The notes below the pieces were generated by a model. That model was not told the DNA's origin. It worked only from the letters and a program-made list of their open reading frames with translations, and searched no databases. A DNA stretch of 15,618 nucleotides from an uncultured Variovorax sp. (GTDB lineage Bacteria; Pseudomonadota; Gammaproteobacteria; Burkholderiales; Burkholderiaceae), in NCBI GenBank assembly GCA_946478645.1, contig CAMLCW010000080.1:1-15618 (forward strand), in the 5' to 3' direction. A program made the position numbers and the translations under genes. The stretch's first letter is position 1; each line of letters opens with the position of its first letter. Shown piece by piece: positions 1 through 8,848 of the stretch.

Positions 1-1
1 C

Positions 2-454
2 GAGTACTTCGACGACAGCAAGGGCACCAACGTCGGCGCCACCGTGGCCGCGCTGACGGGCCTCGGCGAAGAGCGGCGCGTGGTGGCCATTCTGGGCGGC
101 GAGGGCAAGGGGCAGGACTTCGAACCGCTCGCGGCGCCGGTCGCCCGGTACGCGCGCGCCGTGGTCCTCATCGGGCGCGACGCACCGCTGATCGCCGAGG
201 CGCTGGCCTCGACCGGCGTATCGCTGGTGCGGGCCGACTCGATGCACGAGGCCGTCGAGCGCGCTGCCGCGCGCGCCAATCCCGGCGACGCCGTGCTGCT
301 GTCGCCGGCCTGCGCGAGCTTCGACATGTTCCGCGACTACGCGCACCGTGCCGAGGTGTTCCGCGAGGCCGTGCAGGCGCTCGCCGAACGTGCGCCGCGC
401 GACGCATCGGCCAACGACGATACCGCCGGTTTCGCGGCAGGAGATCCGGCATGA
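2..454 (+). CDS. murD: UDP-N-acetylmuramoyl-L-alanine--D-glutamate ligase, C-terminal part (5' end outside window)
   Basis: This is the last 150 or so residues of MurD, the cytoplasmic ATP-dependent ligase that adds D-glutamate to UDP-MurNAc-L-Ala. The frame is open from the window edge and begins [18 protein letters not shown], the conserved DSK-x-TN segment that opens the C-terminal (domain 3) Rossmann-like fold of Mur ligases. It continues with a [12 protein letters not shown] segment and the [20 protein letters not shown] motif (around positions 304-360), which is typical of MurD C-termini. The ATG at position 44 is internal, so it is not the gene start. The stop codon overlaps the ftsW start in an ATGA. 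The upstream neighbour should be mraY by standard dcw order, but it lies outside the window. Identification is firm; only the truncation limits it. Confidence 0.96.
   Translation, partial: EYFDDSKGTNVGATVAALTGLGEERRVVAILGGEGKGQDFEPLAAPVARYARAVVLIGRDAPLIAEALASTGVSLVRADSMHEAVERAAARANPGDAVLLSPACASFDMFRDYAHRAEVFREAVQALAERAPRDASANDDTAGFAAGDPA
439..443 (+). promoter_or_regulatory. Ribosome binding site of ftsW
   Basis: AGGAG lies 7 bases before the ftsW ATG and inside the murD coding sequence. Together with the ATGA overlap it supports the chosen start and translational coupling of ftsW to murD. Confidence 0.75.
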
Positions 455-1749
455 ACGCCCCCGTCGCCGGCGCTACGCCCAACGAAGGCACCAGCCGTTT
501 CGGCGACTGGTTCCGGCGCGCGCGCACCGGCATCGATTCGCTGCCGGTGCACCTGCCGGTGCGCCTCGGCGGCGCCGGCATCGCGCAGACCAAGGCCGCG
601 CCGGTGCGCGTGATGGGCTTCGACCAGGCGCTGGTATGGGTCATCGTGGCGCTGCTCACCTGGGGCCTGGTGATGGTGTATTCGGCCTCCATCGCGCTGC
701 CCGACAACCCGCGCTTCGTGCGTGCGGGCTATGGCCCGGCGTATTTCCTCACGCGCCATGCGGCGTCGATTGCGCTTGCGTGCATCGCGGCGCTGCTGAC
801 CTTCCAGATTCCCATGAAGACCTGGGAGCGCGCTTCGCCCTGGCTGTTCGTGGCCTCGCTGCTGCTGCTGGTGGCGGTGCTCATTCCGCACATCGGCATC
901 AACGTGAACGGCGCGCGGCGCTGGCTGCCGTTGGGCTTCATGCGTTTTCAGCCATCCGAGCTCGCCAAGCTCGCGATGGTGCTCTATGCCGCCAGCTACA
1001 TGGTGCGCAAGATGGAGATCAAGGAGCGCTTCTTCCGCGCGGTGCTGCCGATGGGCATTGCCGTGGTGGTGGTGGGCATGCTCGTGATGGCCGAGCCCGA
1101 CATGGGCGCCTTCATGGTGATCGCGGTGATCGCGATGGGCATCCTGTTCCTGGGCGGCGTGAATGCGCGCATGTTCTTCCTGATCGCCGCGCTCGTGGTG
1201 GTGGCCTTCGGCACCATCGTCGCATCGAGCCCGTGGCGCCGCGAGCGGATCTTCGCCTACCTCGATCCATGGAGCGAGGAGCATGCACTCGGCAAGGGCT
1301 ACCAGCTCTCGCACTCGCTGATCGCTATCGGACGCGGCGAGATCTTCGGCGTGGGCCTGGGCGGCAGCGTGGAGAAACTGCACTGGCTGCCCGAGGCGCA
1401 CACCGACTTCCTGCTCGCGGTCATCGGCGAGGAGTTCGGCCTCGTCGGCGTGCTGCTGATCATCGGCCTGTTCCTCTGGCTCACGCGCCGCATCATGCAC
1501 ATCGGCCGCCAGTCGATCGCGCTCGACCGCGTGTTCTCGGGCCTCGTGGCGCAGGGCGTGGGCGTGTGGATCGGGTTCCAGGCCTTCATCAACATGGGCG
1601 TGAACCTCGGCGCGCTGCCGACCAAGGGCCTGACCCTGCCGCTGATGAGCTTCGGCGGCTCGGCGATCCTGATGAACATGGCGGCGCTGGCCATCGTGCT
1701 GCGAATTGATTACGAGAATCGCGTGCTCATGCGGGGGGGCCGCGTATGA
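451..1749 (+). CDS. ftsW: Septal peptidoglycan glycosyltransferase FtsW (SEDS family)
   Basis: FtsW is the inner-membrane SEDS polymerase that makes septal glycan strands from lipid II, working with the transpeptidase FtsI. The product is 432 residues with about ten hydrophobic segments after a soluble N-terminal region of about 55 residues. Family motifs are clear: [20 protein letters not shown] near residue 153, the polar loop [16 protein letters not shown] with the likely catalytic aspartate at residue 319 (equivalent to D297 of E. coli by motif), and [15 protein letters not shown] near the C-terminus. The start gives an ATGA overlap with murD and has an AGGAG in front. The stop overlaps murG in the same way. 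A run of seven G (1733-1739) lies near the 3' end and may double as the murG ribosome binding site. The rod-elongation paralogue RodA is the only realistic alternative; the dcw context decides for FtsW. Confidence 0.97.
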   Translation: MNAPVAGATPNEGTSRFGDWFRRARTGIDSLPVHLPVRLGGAGIAQTKAAPVRVMGFDQALVWVIVALLTWGLVMVYSASIALPDNPRFVRAGYGPAYFLTRHAASIALACIAALLTFQIPMKTWERASPWLFVASLLLLVAVLIPHIGINVNGARRWLPLGFMRFQPSELAKLAMVLYAASYMVRKMEIKERFFRAVLPMGIAVVVVGMLVMAEPDMGAFMVIAVIAMGILFLGGVNARMFFLIAALVVVAFGTIVASSPWRRERIFAYLDPWSEEHALGKGYQLSHSLIAIGRGEIFGVGLGGSVEKLHWLPEAHTDFLLAVIGEEFGLVGVLLIIGLFLWLTRRIMHIGRQSIALDRVFSGLVAQGVGVWIGFQAFINMGVNLGALPTKGLTLPLMSFGGSAILMNMAALAIVLRIDYENRVLMRGGRV

Positions 1750-2807
1750 CGCGCACCGCACTCGTCATGGCCGGCGGCACCGGCGGCCACATCTTCCCGG
1801 GACTGGCGGTGGCCGAGGCGCTGCGCGAGCGCGGCTGGCGCGTGCACTGGCTCGGCGCGCCGGGCAGCATGGAAGAACGGCTGGTGCCGCCGCGCGGCTT
1901 CGCCTTCGAGCCGGTGCAATTCGGCGGCGTGCGCGGCAAGGGCCCGCTCACGCTGTTGCTGCTGCCGCTCAGGCTGTTGCGCGCGTTCTGGCAGAGCCTT
2001 GGCGTGGTGCGCCGCGTGAAGCCCGACGTGGTGGTGGGCCTGGGCGGCTACATCACCTTTCCGGGCGGCATGATGGGCGTGCTGCTCAACAAGCCGCTGG
2101 TGCTGCACGAACAGAACTCGGTCGCGGGTCTCGCCAACAAGGTGTTGGCCAGTGTGGCCGACCGGGTGTTCACGGCGTTTCCCGACGTGCTCAAGAAGGC
2201 GCAGTGGATCGGCAATCCGCTGCGCGCGGCCTTCACCTCGCAGCCCGAGCCGGCCGCGCGCTTTGCAGGCCGCAGCGGCCCGCTGAAATTGCTGGTGGTT
2301 GGCGGCAGCCTCGGCGCCAAGGCGCTGAATGCGGTGGTGCCGAAGGCGCTCGCACGCATCGAGCCCGGCATGCGTCCGCGCGTGCTGCACCAGAGCGGCG
2401 CCAAACAGATCGACGAACTGCGCGCCAACTATGCCGAGGCCGGCGTCGAAGGCGAACTCACGCCCTTCATCGAAGACACCGCGCAGGCCTATGCCGATGC
2501 CGACATCATCGTCGCGCGCGCCGGGGCCAGCACCGTCACCGAAATCGCGGCCGTCGGCGCAGCAGCGCTGTTCGTGCCTTTTCCCTCGGCGGTCGACGAC
2601 CACCAGACCACGAACGCGCGCTTCCTCGTCGACGCAGGCGGCGGCTGGCTGGTGCAGCAGACCGACCTCACACCTGAATTGCTGGCCGACTTGCTACAGA
2701 AGACACAACGAACCGAACTGATCGAACGCGCCCAGAAGGCCAAGCGGATGCAAAAGACCGAAGCCGTCGAGGTCATGGTCCGCGCCTGCGAGGAGCTCGC
2801 GAGATGA
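1746..2807 (+). CDS. murG: UDP-GlcNAc:lipid I GlcNAc transferase MurG
   Basis: MurG transfers GlcNAc from UDP-GlcNAc to lipid I, making lipid II on the inner face of the cytoplasmic membrane. The 353-residue length is normal for this GT-B (GT28) family. The N-terminal glycine loop GGTGGH is at residues 10-15, [10 protein letters not shown] around 98-107 and HEQNSVAG at 121-128. The C-terminal domain carries the second glycine loop [10 protein letters not shown] (186-195), RAGASTVTE (256-264), which binds the nucleotide sugar, and DHQTTNA (283-289). The hydrophobic patch [15 protein letters not shown] (around 68-82) fits the membrane-association surface of MurG. It starts in an ATGA overlap with ftsW and ends in an ATGA overlap with murC, so it is probably translationally coupled on both sides. 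Nothing is unusual in the catalytic motifs. Confidence 0.97.
   Translation: MTRTALVMAGGTGGHIFPGLAVAEALRERGWRVHWLGAPGSMEERLVPPRGFAFEPVQFGGVRGKGPLTLLLLPLRLLRAFWQSLGVVRRVKPDVVVGLGGYITFPGGMMGVLLNKPLVLHEQNSVAGLANKVLASVADRVFTAFPDVLKKAQWIGNPLRAAFTSQPEPAARFAGRSGPLKLLVVGGSLGAKALNAVVPKALARIEPGMRPRVLHQSGAKQIDELRANYAEAGVEGELTPFIEDTAQAYADADIIVARAGASTVTEIAAVGAAALFVPFPSAVDDHQTTNARFLVDAGGGWLVQQTDLTPELLADLLQKTQRTELIERAQKAKRMQKTEAVEVMVRACEELAR
2791..2795 (+). promoter_or_regulatory. Ribosome binding site of murC
   Basis: AGGAG ends 8 bases before the murC ATG, inside the last codons of murG. It supports the start in the ATGA overlap. Confidence 0.7.
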
Positions 2808-4252
2808 AGCACGCCATTCGCCACATCCACTTCGTCGGCATCGGCGGCTCCGGCATGAGCGGCATCGCCGAGGTGCTGCTGAACCTGGGCTACAGGATCA
2901 CCGGTTCCGACCTCGCCGACAGCGCCACGCTGCGCCGGCTTGCGGCGCTGGGCATCGGCACCTTCGTGGGCCATGCGGCCGCGCACATCGACGGCGCCGA
3001 CGCGGTCGTGACCTCGACCGCGGTGCAGTCGGACAACCCCGAGGTGCTCGCCGCGCGAGAAAAGCGCATCCCGGTGGTGCCGCGCGCGTTGATGCTCGCC
3101 GAGCTGATGCGTCTGAAGCAGGGCATCGCGATCGCCGGCACGCACGGCAAGACGACCACCACCAGCCTGGTCGCGAGCGTGCTCGACGCTGCAGGGCTCG
3201 ACCCGACCTTCGTGATCGGCGGGCGGCTCAACAGCGCCGGCGCCAACGCGCAGCTCGGCAGCGGCGACTACATCGTGGTGGAAGCCGACGAGTCGGACGC
3301 CTCGTTCCTGAACCTGCTGCCGGTGATGGCGGTGGTCACGAACATCGACGCCGACCACATGGAGACCTACGGGCACGATTTCGCGAACCTCAAGAAGGCG
3401 TTCGTCGATTTCCTGCACCGCATGCCTTTCTATGGCGTGGCGATCCTGTGCACCGACGATCCGGCGGTGCGCGACATCGTGGCCGAAGTGACCTGCCCGG
3501 TGACCAGCTACGGCTTCGGCGAGGATGCGCAGGTGCGCGCGATCGACGTGCGCGCGGTCGGCGGCCAGATGCATTTCACGGCCCAGCGGCGCAACGGCGT
3601 CACGCTGCCCGATCTGCCCATCGTGCTGAACCTGCCGGGCGAGCACAACGTGCGCAATGCACTCTCGGTGATCGCGGTGGCGGTGGAGCTCGGCATTGCC
3701 GACGACGCTGTGCAGCGCGGCCTCGCGGGCTTCAAGGGCGTGGGGCGCCGCTTCCAGAGCTATGGCGAGGTCGCCGTGCAGGCGCCGCCGGCGGGCACTT
3801 TCACGCTGATCGACGACTACGGCCACCATCCGGTCGAGATGGCCGCGACCCTGGCGGCCGCGCGCGGCGCGTTCCCGGGTCGCCGGCTGGTGCTGGCGTT
3901 CCAGCCGCACCGCTACACCCGCACGCGCGACTGCTTCGAGGACTTCGTCAAGGTCATCGGCCATGCCGACGCGGTGCTGCTCGGCGAGGTCTACGCCGCG
4001 GGCGAGGCGCCGATCGTGGCCGCCGACGGCCGCACGCTGGCGCGCGCGCTGCGCGTGGCCGGCAAGGTGGAGCCGGTGTTCGTCGACGACATCGCAGCCA
4101 TGCCGCAGGCCATTCTCGACAACGCGCGGGCCGGCGACGTGGTGCTGTGCATGGGCGCGGGTTCGATCGGCGCGGTGCCTGGCAAGGTGGTGGAGATGGC
4201 GGCCGGGGCGCCGCCGGCAACGCGCACAGTGCGCGAGGGAGAGGCATCGTGA
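2804..4252 (+). CDS. murC: UDP-N-acetylmuramate--L-alanine ligase
   Basis: MurC is the cytoplasmic ATP-dependent ligase that adds the first amino acid, L-alanine, to UDP-MurNAc. The protein is 482 residues, the usual size. It has all three Mur ligase domains. The N-terminal UDP-binding GIGGSGMSG is at residues 12-20. The central ATPase has the P-loop GTHGKTTTT (112-120), ADESD (161-165), [12 protein letters not shown] (179-190) and HNVRNA (281-286). The C-terminal domain starts near DDYGHHP (337-343) and PHRYTRT (368-374). The tail after about residue 465 is Ala/Pro rich and looks dispensable. The start overlaps murG (ATGA) and the stop overlaps the ddl start (GTGA). The paralogue Mpl, a tripeptide ligase, is possible in principle but does not normally sit between murG and ddl. 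Confidence 0.97.
   Translation: MKHAIRHIHFVGIGGSGMSGIAEVLLNLGYRITGSDLADSATLRRLAALGIGTFVGHAAAHIDGADAVVTSTAVQSDNPEVLAAREKRIPVVPRALMLAELMRLKQGIAIAGTHGKTTTTSLVASVLDAAGLDPTFVIGGRLNSAGANAQLGSGDYIVVEADESDASFLNLLPVMAVVTNIDADHMETYGHDFANLKKAFVDFLHRMPFYGVAILCTDDPAVRDIVAEVTCPVTSYGFGEDAQVRAIDVRAVGGQMHFTAQRRNGVTLPDLPIVLNLPGEHNVRNALSVIAVAVELGIADDAVQRGLAGFKGVGRRFQSYGEVAVQAPPAGTFTLIDDYGHHPVEMAATLAAARGAFPGRRLVLAFQPHRYTRTRDCFEDFVKVIGHADAVLLGEVYAAGEAPIVAADGRTLARALRVAGKVEPVFVDDIAAMPQAILDNARAGDVVLCMGAGSIGAVPGKVVEMAAGAPPATRTVREGEAS
4236..4241 (+). promoter_or_regulatory. Ribosome binding site of ddl
   Basis: AGGGAG lies 7 bases before the GTG at 4249. It supports use of that GTG, which lacks a competing ATG in frame before the conserved KVAVLFGG motif. 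Confidence 0.6.
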
Positions 4253-5220
4253 GCCTTCAGGATCCAGGGCAATTCGGCAAGGTGGCCGTGCTGTTCGGCG
4301 GCAGTTCTGCCGAACGCGAGATCTCGCTGCTGTCGGGCCAGGGCGTGCTCGAGGCGCTGCGCGCACGCGGCGTCGATGCGCATGCCTTCGACCCGGCCGA
4401 GCGCGATCTGGTCGAGCTTCGGCGCGAGAACTTCGCGCGCTGCTTCATCGCGCTGCATGGCCGCCATGGCGAGGACGGCACGGTGCAGGGCGCGCTCGAG
4501 CTGCTCGGCATTCCCTACACCGGCTCGGGCGTGATGGCCTCGAGCGTGGCCATGGACAAGGTCATGACCAAGCGCATCTGGCAAGCCGACGGCCTGCCGA
4601 CGCCGAAGTACGTGCGCCTCGCGTTCGACCAGCAGGGCCGGGAGCAGGTCCGCGCGGTGCCCGACTTGCTGGGCCTGCCGCTGATCGTGAAGCCGCCGCG
4701 CGAGGGCTCGTCGATCGGCGTCACCAAGGTCGAGGGCTATTCCCAGATGCAGGACGCCGTGACGCTGTCGGCACGCTACGACGCCGACGTGCTGTGCGAG
4801 GAATTCATCGAAGGCGAGGAAGTGACCTGCGCCGTGCTCGGCAGCGGGCTCGATGCGCGCGCGCTGCCGGTGGTGCGCATCGCCGCCCCTGAAGGCGCCT
4901 ACGACTACCAGAACAAGTACTTCACCGACGACGTGAAATACCACTGCCCGAGCGGGCTGCCCGAGGCCGAGGAGCGCGAGATCCAGCGCATCACGCTGGC
5001 GGCCTACCGCACGCTCGGCTGCCGCGGCTGGGGCCGCGCCGACGTGATGATCCGCGCGCGCGACCGCAAGCCCTTCCTGCTCGAGATGAACACCTCTCCG
5101 GGCATGACCAGCCATTCGCTGGTGCCGATGTCGGCGCGCGCGTCGGGCATCGCCTACGAAGACCTGTGCGTGCAAGTGCTGGCATCGGCCACGCTCGACG
5201 CGACCGGGGGGAACCCGTAA
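4249..5220 (+). CDS. ddlB: D-alanine--D-alanine ligase
   Basis: Ddl joins two D-alanines with ATP to make the terminal dipeptide of the peptidoglycan stem, which MurF then uses. I chose the GTG at 4249 because it overlaps the murC stop in a GTGA, has an AGGGAG in front, and gives a 323-residue protein of family size. The ATP-grasp fold shows [19 protein letters not shown] (12-30, substrate-binding glutamate in SAERE), [14 protein letters not shown] (68-81), the ATP-binding [14 protein letters not shown] (148-161), [11 protein letters not shown] (184-194), KYHCPSGLP around 230-238 with the tyrosine typical of D-Ala-D-Ala rather than D-Ala-D-Lac ligases, and [15 protein letters not shown] (277-291), which holds the metal-binding Glu and Asn. 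The final codons run to within 5 bases of ftsQ. DdlB is inferred from dcw location; only one ligase is visible here. Confidence 0.96.
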   Translation: MSLQDPGQFGKVAVLFGGSSAEREISLLSGQGVLEALRARGVDAHAFDPAERDLVELRRENFARCFIALHGRHGEDGTVQGALELLGIPYTGSGVMASSVAMDKVMTKRIWQADGLPTPKYVRLAFDQQGREQVRAVPDLLGLPLIVKPPREGSSIGVTKVEGYSQMQDAVTLSARYDADVLCEEFIEGEEVTCAVLGSGLDARALPVVRIAAPEGAYDYQNKYFTDDVKYHCPSGLPEAEEREIQRITLAAYRTLGCRGWGRADVMIRARDRKPFLLEMNTSPGMTSHSLVPMSARASGIAYEDLCVQVLASATLDATGGNP

Positions 5221-5225
5221 CAGCC

Positions 5226-6014
5226 ATGGCAGACAGCATCCCGCCGCCCTTCGACGTCAAGCTCATGAACATCGTCTCGAACATCGCGTTCGCGGCGGTG
5301 GGCCTCATGCTGCTTGCCGCCGGCGGCTGGTGGGTGCTGCGCCAGCCGTTCTTCCCGATCGGCGGCATCAAGGTCGACGGCGACGTGACGCACAACAACG
5401 CGGTGACGCTGCGCGCGAACGTCGCACCGCAGCTCGCGGGCAACTTCTTCACCGTCGACCTGTCGCGCGCACGTACGGCCTTCGAGACGGTGCCGTGGGT
5501 CCGCAAGGCCGTGGTGCGGCGCGAGTTTCCCGACAAGCTGCGTGTGACCCTGACCGAGCAGGTGCCGGTGGCCACCTGGGGCGACGAGGCCGGATCGAAG
5601 CTGATCAACGGCTTCGGCGAGGTGTTCGATGCCAACGTGGCCGAAGTCGACGAGCGGTTGCCGCGGCTCGACGGGCCGGTCGAACAGGCGGGGCAGGTGC
5701 TGGGCATGTACCGCGTGATCGCGCCGCTGTTCGAGCCCTACGACGTGCGCGTCGAGGAATTCCGGCTGTCGAGCCGGGGCAGCTGGAAGGCGGTGCTCGA
5801 CACCGGCGCACAGATCGAGCTGGGACGCGGCCATGCCGAGGAGGTCGCTGCGCGCGCGCAGCGCTTCCTGACGACCGTGACGCAGGTCGCGGCGCAGTAC
5901 CAGCGCACGCCTGCCGACGTCGAGGCGGCCGACCTGCGCCACAACGATGCGTATGCGCTGCGCCTGCGCGGCGTCACCACCGTCGTGGCCGACCCCAAGA
6001 CGAAGAAGAGATAG
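5226..6014 (+). CDS. ftsQ: Cell division protein FtsQ
   Basis: FtsQ is the bitopic inner-membrane protein that links early and late divisome parts through FtsB and FtsL. The 262-residue product has a short cytoplasmic N-terminus, one transmembrane segment (about residues 15-38) and a periplasmic POTRA domain (about 43-115) with FFPIGGIKVDGDV and VPWVRKAVVRREFPDKLRVTL. The beta-domain follows, to about residue 245. I chose the ATG at 5226 because the hydrophobic segment then sits at the expected distance from the N-terminus; an upstream ATG at 5166 would lie inside ddl. The ribosome binding site is poor: a GGGGGGAA run ends about 12 bases before the start. With a gap of only 5 bases, coupling to ddl translation is likely. 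The C-terminus ends in the basic residues KTKKR. Confidence 0.95.
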   Translation: MADSIPPPFDVKLMNIVSNIAFAAVGLMLLAAGGWWVLRQPFFPIGGIKVDGDVTHNNAVTLRANVAPQLAGNFFTVDLSRARTAFETVPWVRKAVVRREFPDKLRVTLTEQVPVATWGDEAGSKLINGFGEVFDANVAEVDERLPRLDGPVEQAGQVLGMYRVIAPLFEPYDVRVEEFRLSSRGSWKAVLDTGAQIELGRGHAEEVAARAQRFLTTVTQVAAQYQRTPADVEAADLRHNDAYALRLRGVTTVVADPKTKKR

Positions 6015-6028
6015 ACAGAGCGAATACC

Positions 6029-6033
6029 GAGGA
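6029..6033 (+). promoter_or_regulatory. Ribosome binding site of ftsA
   Basis: GAGGA lies 10 bases before the ftsA ATG in the short ftsQ-ftsA gap. It helps to fix the start at 6044 against the longer reading frame that runs in from ftsQ. Confidence 0.6.
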
Positions 6034-6043
6034 CATCATTTCA

Positions 6044-7273
6044 ATGCCCAAAGAATACAAAGACCTGGTTGTCGGACTCGACATCGGAACCGCCAAGGTG
6101 ATGGTGGTCGTGGCCGAGGTGCTGGCCGGCGGCGCGCTCAAGCTCGCGGGGCTCGGCATCGCGCCCAGCAACGGCCTGAAGCGCGGCGTGGTGGTGAACA
6201 TCGACGCCACCGTGCAGAGCATCCAGCAGGCCTTGAAGGAAGCCGAGTTCATGGCCGACTGCAAGATCAGCCGCGTCTACACCGGCATCACCGGCAGCCA
6301 CATCCGGGGCATCAACTCGAGCGGCATGGTCGCGGTGAAGGACAAGGAGGTCACGCCGGCGGACGTGGCCCGCGTGGTGGAGACCGCGCGGGCGATCAAC
6401 ATCTCGAGCGACCAGCGCCTGCTGCTGGTCGAGCCGCAGGAGTTCGTGATCGACGGCCAGGACGTGAAGGAGCCGATCGGCATGAGCGGCATGCGGCTCG
6501 AGGCCAAGGTGCACATCGTGACCGGCGCGCAGAGTGCGGCCGAGAACATCATCAAGTGCGTGCGCCGCTGCGGCCTGGAGGTCGACCAGCTGATGCTGAA
6601 CCCGCTGGCTTCGAGCCAGGCGGTGCTGACCGAAGACGAGCGCGAGCTCGGCGTGGTGCTGGTCGACATCGGTGCGGGCACCACCGACGTGGCGATCTTC
6701 ACCAACGGCGCGATCCGCCACACGGCCGTGATCCCGATCGCGGGCGACCTGATCACCAGCGACATCGCGATGGCGCTGCGCACGCCGACCAAGGATGCGG
6801 AAGACATCAAGGTCGAGAACGGCTATGCCAAGCAGCTGCTCGCCGACCCCGACACGCAGGTCGAGGTGCCGGGCCTGGGCGACCGCGGGCCGCGCATGCT
6901 GAGCAAGCAGGCGCTGGCCGGCGTGATCGAGCCGCGCATCGAGGAGATCTTCTCGCTCGTGCAGCAGGTGGTGCGCGAGTCGGGCTACGAAGAGGTGCTG
7001 TCGTCGGGCGTGGTGCTCACGGGCGGCAGCGCGGTGATGCCCGGCATGGTCGAGCTCGGCGAGGACATCTTCCTGAAGCCCGTGCGCCGCGGCATCCCCA
7101 AGTATTCGAGCGCGCTGTCGGACATGGTGGCGCAGCCCCGTGCGGCCACCGTGATGGGCCTGCTCGAGGAAGCGCGCTTCGCACGCATGCGCGGCTTCAA
7201 GGTCGCGCAGAAGAACGGTTCCGTAAAGACTGCGTTCGGACGTTTCAAGGACTTCATCGTGGGGAACTTCTGA
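6044..7273 (+). CDS. ftsA: Cell division protein FtsA (actin-like FtsZ anchor)
   Basis: FtsA is the actin-fold ATPase that tethers FtsZ filaments to the cytoplasmic membrane and recruits later divisome proteins. The 409-residue length is normal. The start at 6044 gives MPKEYKDLVVGLDIGTAKV with a GAGGA in front. The phosphate 1 motif GLDIGTAKV is at residues 11-19. The SHS2/1C domain follows (around 85-165), then the phosphate 2 motif VLVDIGAGTTDVAIF (near 205-219) and the adenosine motif VLTGGSAVMPGM (near 323-334). The last residues, GRFKDFIVGNF, can form the amphipathic membrane-targeting helix known in this family. The gene lies 29 bases after ftsQ and 172 bases before ftsZ, so it is probably the end of the tightly coupled part of the operon. 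Confidence 0.97.
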   Translation: MPKEYKDLVVGLDIGTAKVMVVVAEVLAGGALKLAGLGIAPSNGLKRGVVVNIDATVQSIQQALKEAEFMADCKISRVYTGITGSHIRGINSSGMVAVKDKEVTPADVARVVETARAINISSDQRLLLVEPQEFVIDGQDVKEPIGMSGMRLEAKVHIVTGAQSAAENIIKCVRRCGLEVDQLMLNPLASSQAVLTEDERELGVVLVDIGAGTTDVAIFTNGAIRHTAVIPIAGDLITSDIAMALRTPTKDAEDIKVENGYAKQLLADPDTQVEVPGLGDRGPRMLSKQALAGVIEPRIEEIFSLVQQVVRESGYEEVLSSGVVLTGGSAVMPGMVELGEDIFLKPVRRGIPKYSSALSDMVAQPRAATVMGLLEEARFARMRGFKVAQKNGSVKTAFGRFKDFIVGNF

Positions 7274-7445
7274 CCATGAACCACTCCCCACTCTGGCTCG
7301 CGCGCGGAAGTCCTCCACTGCATTTCAACGAGCGATGGCGGCGCACCGGTCCACCGCTACGACGACGGTCGCGTTGATCTCGTCAGCACAGCAGAAGAAA
7401 TTCACAGATACACAAACGGCAACTGCAAAATTCAAGGAGTTAGAA
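7274..7445 (+). other. ftsA-ftsZ intergenic leader region
   Basis: This 172-base gap is unusual in an otherwise tightly packed operon. Its second half (from about 7380) is clearly richer in A than the flanking genes and forms an unstructured-looking leader into the strong ftsZ ribosome binding site. I looked for a sigma70 promoter. The best pairing is TTGATC at 7374-7379 with GAAATT at 7397-7402 (17-base spacing), which is weak and not supported enough to call. A 33-codon ORF lies at 7276-7377 and is treated as a finding. ftsZ genes commonly have extra promoters within or upstream of ftsA, so a promoter here or inside ftsA is plausible. Confidence 0.5.
7434..7439 (+). promoter_or_regulatory. 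Strong ribosome binding site of ftsZ
   Basis: AAGGAG with a 6-base spacer before the ftsZ ATG is the best Shine-Dalgarno match in the window. It fits the need for much more FtsZ than FtsA or FtsQ, and it fixes the start at 7446 instead of the longer open frame from 7335. Confidence 0.85.
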
Positions 7446-8651
7446 ATGGCCATCGAAATGATCGAAGTCGAAGAATTCAACCAAGGCACGCAGATCAAGG
7501 TGATCGGTGTGGGCGGCGGCGGCGGCAATGCGGTCGCGCACATGATGGAGCGCGGCGTGCAGGGCGTTCAGTTCGTCTGCGCCAACACCGACGCGCAGGC
7601 GCTCCAGCGCAGCAACGCGCACAAGATCATCCAGCTCGGCACGAGCGGACTGGGTGCGGGCAGCAAGCCCGAGAAGGGCCGTGACGCGGCCGAGGCCGCG
7701 GTGGACGACATCCGCGCGGCCATCGACGGCGCGCACATGCTCTTCATCACCGCGGGCATGGGTGGCGGCACCGGCACCGGCGCGGCGCCCGTGATCGCGC
7801 GCGTCGCGAAGGAGATGGGCATCCTCACCGTCGGCGTCGTGACCAAGCCCTTCGACTGGGAAGGCGGTCGCCGCATGACCAACGCCGACACCGGGCTGTC
7901 GGAACTCGAGGCGAACGTCGATTCGCTGATCGTGGTGCTCAACGAGAAGCTGCTCGACGTGCTGGGCGAGGACATCACCCAGGAAGAAGCCTTCGCGCAT
8001 GCCAACGACGTGCTCAAGAACGCGGTCGGCGGCATCTCGGAAATCATCAACGAGTACGGCGGCGTGAACGTCGACTTCGAGGACGTGCGCACCGTGATGG
8101 GCGAGCCGGGCAAGGCCATGATGGGCACGGCCGCCGCGGCCGGCCCCGACCGCGCGCGCATCGCCGCCGAGCAGGCCGTGGCCTGCCCGCTGCTCGAAGG
8201 GATCGACCTGTCGGGTGCCAAGGGCGTGCTGGTGCTGGTGACCGCATCGAAGGGTTCGCTCAAGCTCAACGAGTCGAAGCTCGCGATGAACACCATCCGC
8301 GCCTATGCATCGCCCGACGCACACGTCATCTACGGCGCTGCCTACGACGAAAGCCTGGGCGACGAGATGCGCGTGACCGTGGTGGCGACCGGCCTGTCGC
8401 GTGCCGACGCACGCCGCCAGGCGCCGACGCTCGAAGTGATCCGCACCGGCACCGACAACATCCCGTTCAACGTGCCGACCGTGGGTGGCGCGGGCCATGC
8501 CGGCATGGCCCAGCCGAACTACGACGGCATGGCGGTGCCGAGCGTCTGGCGCACCAACCGCACCATGGCCGCGGCCAAGGTGGATGCGCTCTCCTCGGGC
8601 GGCATGGACGACTTCGAGATCCCGGCCTTCCTGCGTCGCCAGGCAGACTGA
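7446..8651 (+). CDS. ftsZ: Cell division GTPase FtsZ (tubulin homologue)
   Basis: FtsZ polymerises with GTP into the Z-ring at midcell and organises septal wall synthesis. The product is 401 residues. The N-terminal GTPase domain has IKVIGVGGGGGNAV (17-30), the tubulin signature GGGTGTG at 106-112 and MTNADTG near 144-150. The T7 loop NVDFEDV (208-214) carries the acidic residue that completes the active site of the next subunit. A C-terminal linker of roughly 60 residues follows, then the conserved C-terminal peptide DDFEIPAFLRRQAD (388-401), the landing site for FtsA, ZipA and MinC type partners. The start is set by a strong AAGGAG. ftsZ is followed by a palindromic repeat, not by a classical terminator. 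Confidence 0.98.
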   Translation: MAIEMIEVEEFNQGTQIKVIGVGGGGGNAVAHMMERGVQGVQFVCANTDAQALQRSNAHKIIQLGTSGLGAGSKPEKGRDAAEAAVDDIRAAIDGAHMLFITAGMGGGTGTGAAPVIARVAKEMGILTVGVVTKPFDWEGGRRMTNADTGLSELEANVDSLIVVLNEKLLDVLGEDITQEEAFAHANDVLKNAVGGISEIINEYGGVNVDFEDVRTVMGEPGKAMMGTAAAAGPDRARIAAEQAVACPLLEGIDLSGAKGVLVLVTASKGSLKLNESKLAMNTIRAYASPDAHVIYGAAYDESLGDEMRVTVVATGLSRADARRQAPTLEVIRTGTDNIPFNVPTVGGAGHAGMAQPNYDGMAVPSVWRTNRTMAAAKVDALSSGGMDDFEIPAFLRRQAD

Positions 8652-8660
8652 AGTTGCTCG

Positions 8661-8752
8661 CCCCCCAGGCTGCGCGCACTTCGTGTCGCTTCGCCCACCC
8701 CCCACCGGGGGGCAACACCAGAGGACCGGCAGAGCCGGATCCTCGGTGTTTC
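8661..8752. repeat. GC-rich palindromic intergenic element downstream of ftsZ
   Basis: Two stem-loops lie here. The first is CCCCCC-ACC-GGGGGG at 8698-8712. The second, at 8714-8750, has 17-base arms that pair except for one bulged base in each arm (AACACC, GAGGA and CCGGC on the left, GCCGG, TCCTC and GGTGTT on the right) around an AGA loop. No T tract follows, so it is not a standard intrinsic terminator. The composition and the pattern of a C-rich block followed by an AACACC...GGTGTT hairpin resemble dispersed intergenic repeats I associate with Comamonadaceae genomes. That association is from memory, and copy number was not tested. It could limit readthrough from ftsZ into lpxC or stabilise the 3' end of the ftsZ mRNA. 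Confidence 0.7.
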
Positions 8753-8848
8753 TGGCGTTGGCCATGCGCGAGCGGAGGCTGCTTCCATACAACCTATGTC
8801 TATCGGTGCCATAGCGAGGGGCATAGCTCGCCCTGGCCGTGGCGCGCC

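Noticed and set aside
337..1761. A minus-strand His-rich frame of 474 codons opposite ftsW
   Set aside because: Histidine runs come from the antisense of GTG/ATG-rich membrane codons; no metal-binding domain pattern.
2489..4366. A minus-strand open frame of 625 codons opposite murG, murC and ddl
   Set aside because: Same pattern of His/Arg-rich antisense translation; the plus strand has complete Mur ligase motifs.
7374..7402. Sigma70 promoter for ftsZ (TTGATC and GAAATT)
   Set aside because: The -10 match is poor; kept only as a remark in the intergenic entry.
8698..8750. Rho-independent terminator after ftsZ
   Set aside because: Strong hairpins are present but no T tract follows, so I list the region as a repeat and not a terminator.
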